A stretch of DNA of 64,000 bases, taken from assembly GCF_001263415.1 (NCBI RefSeq), contig NZ_LGTE01000001.1, forward strand, positions 186,001 to 250,000, in the 5' to 3' direction. The notes beneath the pieces are model-generated. The model worked only from the letters and a program-made list of their open reading frames with translations, did not search any database and was not told the origin of the DNA. Positions 60,256 through 64,000 of the stretch are shown piece by piece (the first letter of the stretch is position 1; every line of letters starts with the position of its first letter). The stretch comes from Thermincola ferriacetica (GTDB lineage Bacteria > Bacillota > Thermincolia > Thermincolales > Thermincolaceae). The translations under genes were made by a program, and so were the position numbers.

Positions 60256-61173
60256 CTGGATTTCTCTGGCAGGGGGTGTCCGGCTGCTTCTGGTAAATAT
60301 GTAAATACCGATAAGGATTACTGTCCCCCCAAAAATTTGCCTGGGTGTAGGTATTTCGGCCAGAAATACAAATGCCCATATAATGGCCCCAATGGGTTCA
60401 CCAAGTACACTTACGGCAATCACCGAAGCCGGAAGGTAACGAAGAGCCCAGTTAAACGAGGTATGGCCGAGGATAGTGCATACCACTGCCAGGGCCAGGA
60501 AAAGCAACCAATCTTTTAATGAGTACGGGAAAAAAGGAGTCCTTGAAACAAGACTGATGAGCACAAGGGTCAGGGAAGCGCTGCCGTAAGTAACGAAAGT
60601 ATAGGCTGAAAGGCTTACCATAGATCGTAATCGTCGGCCTATGATTAGGTAACCCGATACCAAAACAGCAGCGGCGAGGGCCAGGACATCACCGAAAAGG
60701 GCATCAGCGCCTACCCGGAAATCCGATGCCCCAACTATGACGCTTCCGGTGAGGGCCAGGGCGCCACCCAGCATTGCTCTGGCGGTAATCTTTTCTCTGA
60801 AGAAAAGATAAGAGCCTAACACGACAAAAACAGGCTGGGTGGTAACCAGTACCGTTGAGCTGGCCACACTGGTATATTTCAGGGAAGTGAACCAGGTGAA
60901 AAAATGCATGGCCAGAAAAATGCCGCTGGCGGCAGCCAGGAGGACTTCACGCCGTGACATGCTCGCCAGATGGGAACGCTTTACTGTAACTGTAAAGGGT
61001 GCCAGGATGAGGAAAGTAAACAAAAGCCGGTAAGTCGCTATCACTAAAGAGGGGGCAGAAGACAATTTCACGAAAAGAGAAGAAAATGATACAGCTAAAA
61101 CCCCTACCAGCACCGCCAGGTAGGGGTTTATTAAAGGCTTGTCTGTAGTTGTATCATGCATTAACTTTCGCAT
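60226..61173 (-). CDS. EamA family (DMT) transporter
   Basis: A 315-residue membrane protein with ten hydrophobic segments arranged as two EamA repeats (SSLFVKLSSAPSLVIATYRL in the first; GHTSFNWALRYLPASVIAVS in the second). Such proteins export amino acids or metabolites. ATG 61171-61173 has GGAGAATTG upstream; the open frame extends to 61308 but without a site. Its last 30 bases overlap the end of the polymerase gene on the opposite strand. Confidence 0.87.
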   Translation of the reverse strand: MRKLMHDTTTDKPLINPYLAVLVGVLAVSFSSLFVKLSSAPSLVIATYRLLFTFLILAPFTVTVKRSHLASMSRREVLLAAASGIFLAMHFFTWFTSLKYTSVASSTVLVTTQPVFVVLGSYLFFREKITARAMLGGALALTGSVIVGASDFRVGADALFGDVLALAAAVLVSGYLIIGRRLRSMVSLSAYTFVTYGSASLTLVLISLVSRTPFFPYSLKDWLLFLALAVVCTILGHTSFNWALRYLPASVIAVSVLGEPIGAIIWAFVFLAEIPTPRQIFGGTVILIGIYIFTRSSRTPPAREIQSNFHTGLRQ

Positions 61174-61316
61174 AACAATTCTCCTATGTAGTTTTTTTAG
61201 TAACTTTATTATAACATGAATTTGTCTGTGACCGAACAGATAACTTATCTTTTGTTTATCAGGGGCCTTGATAAGGTAAAACCAAAAGAGAAAAGGAGGC
61301 CTGACCACTGATACAC

Positions 61317-62299
61317 ATGGATATAAATAGCCCGGCCACCTGTGCCATTCTGGCCAGGCGGGCCCTGGAGCTGGCGGTGAAGTGGGTTTATAGTGCCGAC
61401 AGTTGCTTGAAGGTCCCCTACCAGGACAACCTCTCCAGCCTGGTCCACGACCGTACTTTCCTGGATATCCTGGAGCCGAAACTGTTTCCTTTGATTAAAT
61501 ATGTCATCAAACTGGGCAATATGGCCGCTCATACCGGCAATAAAATAACCCGGGAAGAAGCCGTGCTCTAAAGCAGTCTGTGAAGCGGATGGGCGGAAGT
61601 TATTTACAGTCGGGCACTTTGACCTGATTATCATAGACGAGTCCCACCGGAGTATCTATAAGAAATACCAGGCCATTTTTGACTACTTTGATGCCCTCTG
61701 ATAGGCTTAACCGCTACCCCAAAGGATGACATAGACAAGAATACTTACCATGTCTTTGACTTGGGAAATAACATCCCCACTTATGCCTATGAATACGGGG
61801 AGGCGGTGGGTGATGGGTTCCTGGTGCCCTATTATACTGTGGAAACGGGCCTCAAATTCATGGAGGAAGGCATTTACTATGATAATTTGAGCGAAGAAGA
61901 AAAAGAGCAGTATGAGGAAAAGATGCCGCAAATAGCCGTTTCTGTTGATATGCTGGATACGGGGATAGATGTGCCGGAAGTGGTCAACTTGGCATTTTTC
62001 AAGAAGGTCAGGTCCAAGGCCAAGTTCTGGCAAATGATCGGGCGGGGGACCAGGTTGTGCAAAGACCTTTTCGGCCCCGGCATGGATAAATTTTAACATA
62101 AAAGTAGACCTGGTCAAAGAACTGCAGCATCTGGACTACCAGAAAGAACGTTATATAAATTATCGTAACAGGCTTATTTGGGAATTGGTTGGCGAAATAA
62201 ACAGGTTGAATAAAGACAGTTTTGTGGTGAAGCAACATCTGAAATACATAGATAAATTTGGCGCCCCTAAAGCATGGAATTGTTTAGGTACTAAATGAT
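61317..62299 (+). pseudogene. Decayed type I restriction endonuclease subunit R (HsdR)
   Basis: Separate pieces in shifting frames belong to one HsdR-like protein. The first (61317-61571) is the N-terminal DUF4145 domain (SPATCAILARRALELAVKWV). Then come the DEAD-type motif [20 protein letters not shown] (about 61620-61700), GLTATPKDDIDKNTYHVFD (about 61706), helicase motifs V and VI (SVDMLDTGIDVPEVVNLAF, then FWQMIGRGTRLCKDLFGP), and a tail KVDLVKELQHLDYQKERYIN. Stops, frameshifts and large deletions separate them. No HsdM or HsdS genes are near, so the system is lost here. Confidence 0.82.
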
Positions 62300-62337
62300 T
62301 GTTACGCAACAGAAGTCCTGGGGGCTTAATCCCACTG

Positions 62338-62874
62338 TTATTTACGTTTATAATAAATTTTTTTCAGCAGAGCCGGCTTAAAAGCCATCCGGCCATGAGT
62401 TGACGAATTGGCAAGTTCATTATCTGGTTCAAATAACCGGATGTAAGCGAATGTATTCAAGAAATGCCACGTAAGATAAATTAAAAACGGTACTATAACC
62501 TGACCATAGTTCCATTTGAAAATACCTAAATTGGCCAGGACATTGGAGAACAGTACACTGTACATTGCAGATATAACGGGAAAAATGTAGACCCATGGTT
62601 TTGTCTGGGGTATGGTATAAAAATATAATACGAAATAGATTGTCCATGCTATGGGCGGAAAAAAGGGGATCCCAAGTATCCCAAAGGGACCAAAATTTAT
62701 ATAACCGCCTATTTTTAATAAATGTGTTACGACAAGAATAATTAGCGTATCAAATACCCCGCCACAAAGTATCGCAAAATAAGCTAACCGTCGGATGTCT
62801 TTTTTGGGAACAACCGTTATGGCAATTAGCCCTATAATTGCGGTGTATATCGGGTAAATAAAATGTTTCGGCAT
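62338..62874 (-). CDS. Hypothetical membrane protein, 178 aa
   Basis: An integral membrane protein with five to six hydrophobic helices (MPKHFIYPIYTAIIGLIAIT at the start; KWNYGQVIVPFLIYLTWHFL later). Size and helix spacing resemble the CBO0543-like family of clostridial and bacillar membrane proteins, without known function. It is read leftwards from ATG 62872-62874, with a weak GAGGTG site, and lies beside the HsdR remnant. Confidence 0.72.
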   Translation of the reverse strand: MPKHFIYPIYTAIIGLIAITVVPKKDIRRLAYFAILCGGVFDTLIILVVTHLLKIGGYINFGPFGILGIPFFPPIAWTIYFVLYFYTIPQTKPWVYIFPVISAMYSVLFSNVLANLGIFKWNYGQVIVPFLIYLTWHFLNTFAYIRLFEPDNELANSSTHGRMAFKPALLKKIYYKRK

Positions 62875-62999
62875 GCCGCTTCACCTCAAATAATAGATTA
62901 GTTCAATGAGCACTGTATTTAAGAATTAAATATATCATAGTTTAGTTTTTCAGATTTTCTGGATAATATTTATTTTTTTGTATTGCCGGATGAGATGAG

Positions 63000-63290
63000 C
63001 AGCAGCCTTAATACGGAAGGTGGGTGGGGTGACCCGGCTACCCCGGAGCTTTGTGCTGCAAAAGCTTGCCAGGAAAACAAATAGCCGCTGTGGAGTAAAA
63101 CAATAAGTTGCGACTTGGTGGAGGGCGGATAGACAGCGTTAACGACAGTGAAGGCTTGAAATCGCTGTTTCCGGCACGGACGCCGGAAACCCGGCCACGA
63201 GCCATGGACGGCGATTTGGCCGGGTTCAGCGATTTCAACTGAACGGAGTTTACATTGTCTCCGCCCGTAACCTCGGAGCAACGTGTGTTT
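63000..63290. ncRNA. GC-rich multi-branched structure, candidate non-coding RNA or mobile-element part
   Basis: No gene fits this 500-base gap. The outer pairing GGGCGGA (63123-63129) / TCCGCCC (63260-63266) encloses TTGAAATCGCTG (63156-63167) / CAGCGATTTCAA (63227-63238), which encloses two side-by-side hairpins, TTTCCGGC/GCCGGAAA (63168-63189) and CCCGGCC/GGCCGGG (63190-63224). Upstream are GGGGT/ACCCC (63026-63044) and AGCTTT/AAAGCT (63047-63066). The block is much more GC-rich than its flanks. The strand is unknown. Confidence 0.55.
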
Positions 63291-63386
63291 TACCTACACA
63301 GCGGCAATATGTCCTCCCTTTTTTTTGATTTCGTCTTTGAGCGGAGGAACCATTTGTCCCTGTTCGTGACAAGTAAGTTTTTCGGC

Positions 63387-63737
63387 TTATTTTTTTATTA
63401 ATGACATACATGGTTCCAAATGCCAGGAAGTTGGATAATTAAACAGTTTGGTATAATATCCTGCTTCAAATACAGTACCTTTTTGAACAGGCCATGGAGA
63501 ATATAAGACCCGCTTTATCATAAGGCGAAAACCCGACCATCCGTTTTCAGAAAGTTTTTCTATAACTTTAACGATGGTTACCATACCGAATTTTTCTTTA
63601 TAGACATAGTAACTGCCAACCTGTACCTGGTCTGGGTCGACAAGTTCTCCCGGCTGTCTTAAACCATGTATAAACCAACCGTCTTTAACCTGCTTATCAA
63701 TAGCTGTTTCGGACTTTCCTGTAATAATATTCATCAT
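63387..63737 (-). CDS. Hypothetical protein, 116 aa
   Basis: A soluble protein (MMNIITGKSETAIDKQVKDG) with aromatic-rich beta segments (GWFIHGLRQPGEL, VGSYYVYKEKFGMVTIVKVI). AGGAG lies at the right distance from ATG 63735-63737 on the minus strand. I do not recognise a family. The region to its right (63738-64000) is AT-rich with no gene seen. Confidence 0.68.
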   Translation of the reverse strand: MMNIITGKSETAIDKQVKDGWFIHGLRQPGELVDPDQVQVGSYYVYKEKFGMVTIVKVIEKLSENGWSGFRLMIKRVLYSPWPVQKGTVFEAGYYTKLFNYPTSWHLEPCMSLIKK

Positions 63738-63779
63738 GTCTCCTCATTCCGGTTGCTAAATTTATGAGTGGAACCAATG

Positions 63780-63801
63780 AAAAAGAGCCCTGGTCGGCTC
63801 T
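63780..63801 (-). terminator. Terminator-like hairpin on the minus strand
   Basis: AGAGCC/GGCTCT (63784-63801) with a run of T when read leftwards. It may end a leftward transcript entering from beyond the window. Confidence 0.5.
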
Positions 63802-64000
63802 GTAAGGTTACACACTCTTATTATTTTAATGGAGACGGTTCTGTTTATCAATATAAAATTTTGAAAAATAAAATTTTATAATAACAAACATAAGTTTATA
63901 CTACTGAAGGGATTGACGGTAAACTGTCGAATACATAAAAAATTGTTATTTCATAAACAACAATCTGTAAACTAATAAGGTTTGGGTGTAAACTATGGCT

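Noticed and set aside
1-64000. CRISPR arrays, prophage genes, tRNA and rRNA genes
   Set aside because: I looked for regular direct repeats, phage structural proteins and cloverleaf or rRNA sequences in the intergenic regions and saw none; a tRNAscan or CRISPR finder run would settle it.

Overview
The window is about 64 kb of low-to-mid GC DNA from an anaerobic, probably spore-forming member of the Clostridia, most like the Peptococcaceae/Thermincola/Desulfotomaculum group. The evidence is the recA-recX-rny-ymdB-spoVS order, SLH surface proteins, CooT (nickel delivery for CO dehydrogenase), ECF transporters, Firmicute LexA and CsoR-type operators, frequent GTG/TTG starts with strong Shine-Dalgarno sites, and an in-frame UGA in a HesB-like selenoprotein. 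The species cannot be named from sequence reading alone.

Layout. 1-0.6 kb: start of a GlcD-type FAD oxidase. 0.9-3.8 kb: two small membrane proteins, then a nickel set (NikM/CbiM-like, PDGLE/NikN-like, DUF3842, CooT). 4.2-12.8 kb: two tandem lipoprotein substrate-binding proteins, a complete Opp/Nik-type ABC transporter, a SAM methyltransferase and an FmdE-family protein. 13.1-19.5 kb: a second version of the same idea (methyltransferase, FmdE with zinc ribbon, lipoprotein SBP, two permeases, fused double ATPase). Four leaders in this part (about 2.1, 3.84, 12.19 and 13.03 kb) share the sequence CCATGAAGGT, and in three of them it lies in a covarying terminator-like hairpin. 19.6-24 kb: an internally deleted methyltransferase, a DUF5320/ferredoxin/flavoprotein/DUF134/HAD cluster with the tail of a lost MinD/Mrp ATPase, then an IS200/IS605 remnant.

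24.8-40.2 kb is a corrinoid region. Two near-identical regulatory leaders each hold a cobalamin riboswitch with a terminator, followed by a second conserved structured element that I do not recognise, also with terminators. The first leader precedes a putative surface corrinoid-capture operon: a large SLH-anchored protein with an alpha-toroid plus a DUF4430 domain (the two-domain plan of animal intrinsic factor and transcobalamin), a second DUF4430 protein, a toroid protein, an ECF T component, a double ATPase, an S component and CbiZ (corrinoid remodelling). The second leader precedes cbiMNQO (cobalt import) and cobK. The genes together suggest capture and import of scavenged corrinoids, removal of their lower ligand, and cobalt supply for de novo synthesis.

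40.3-45.5 kb: small proteins, a quinone reductase-like flavoprotein, a CoA-disulfide-reductase-like protein, the selenoprotein behind a CsoR/CstR-like operator, and CorA. 45.6-53.7 kb: the conserved chromosomal block recA (LexA box), recX, rny, ymdB, spoVS, dipeptidase and DapL-like aminotransferase. 54-60 kb: LysM protein, thermonuclease, amino acid permease, orphan SBP, DNA polymerase IV, EamA exporter. 61.3-62.3 kb is a decayed type I restriction HsdR gene. A GC-rich multi-branched structure without a gene lies at 63.0-63.3 kb. I saw no rRNA, tRNA or CRISPR array.
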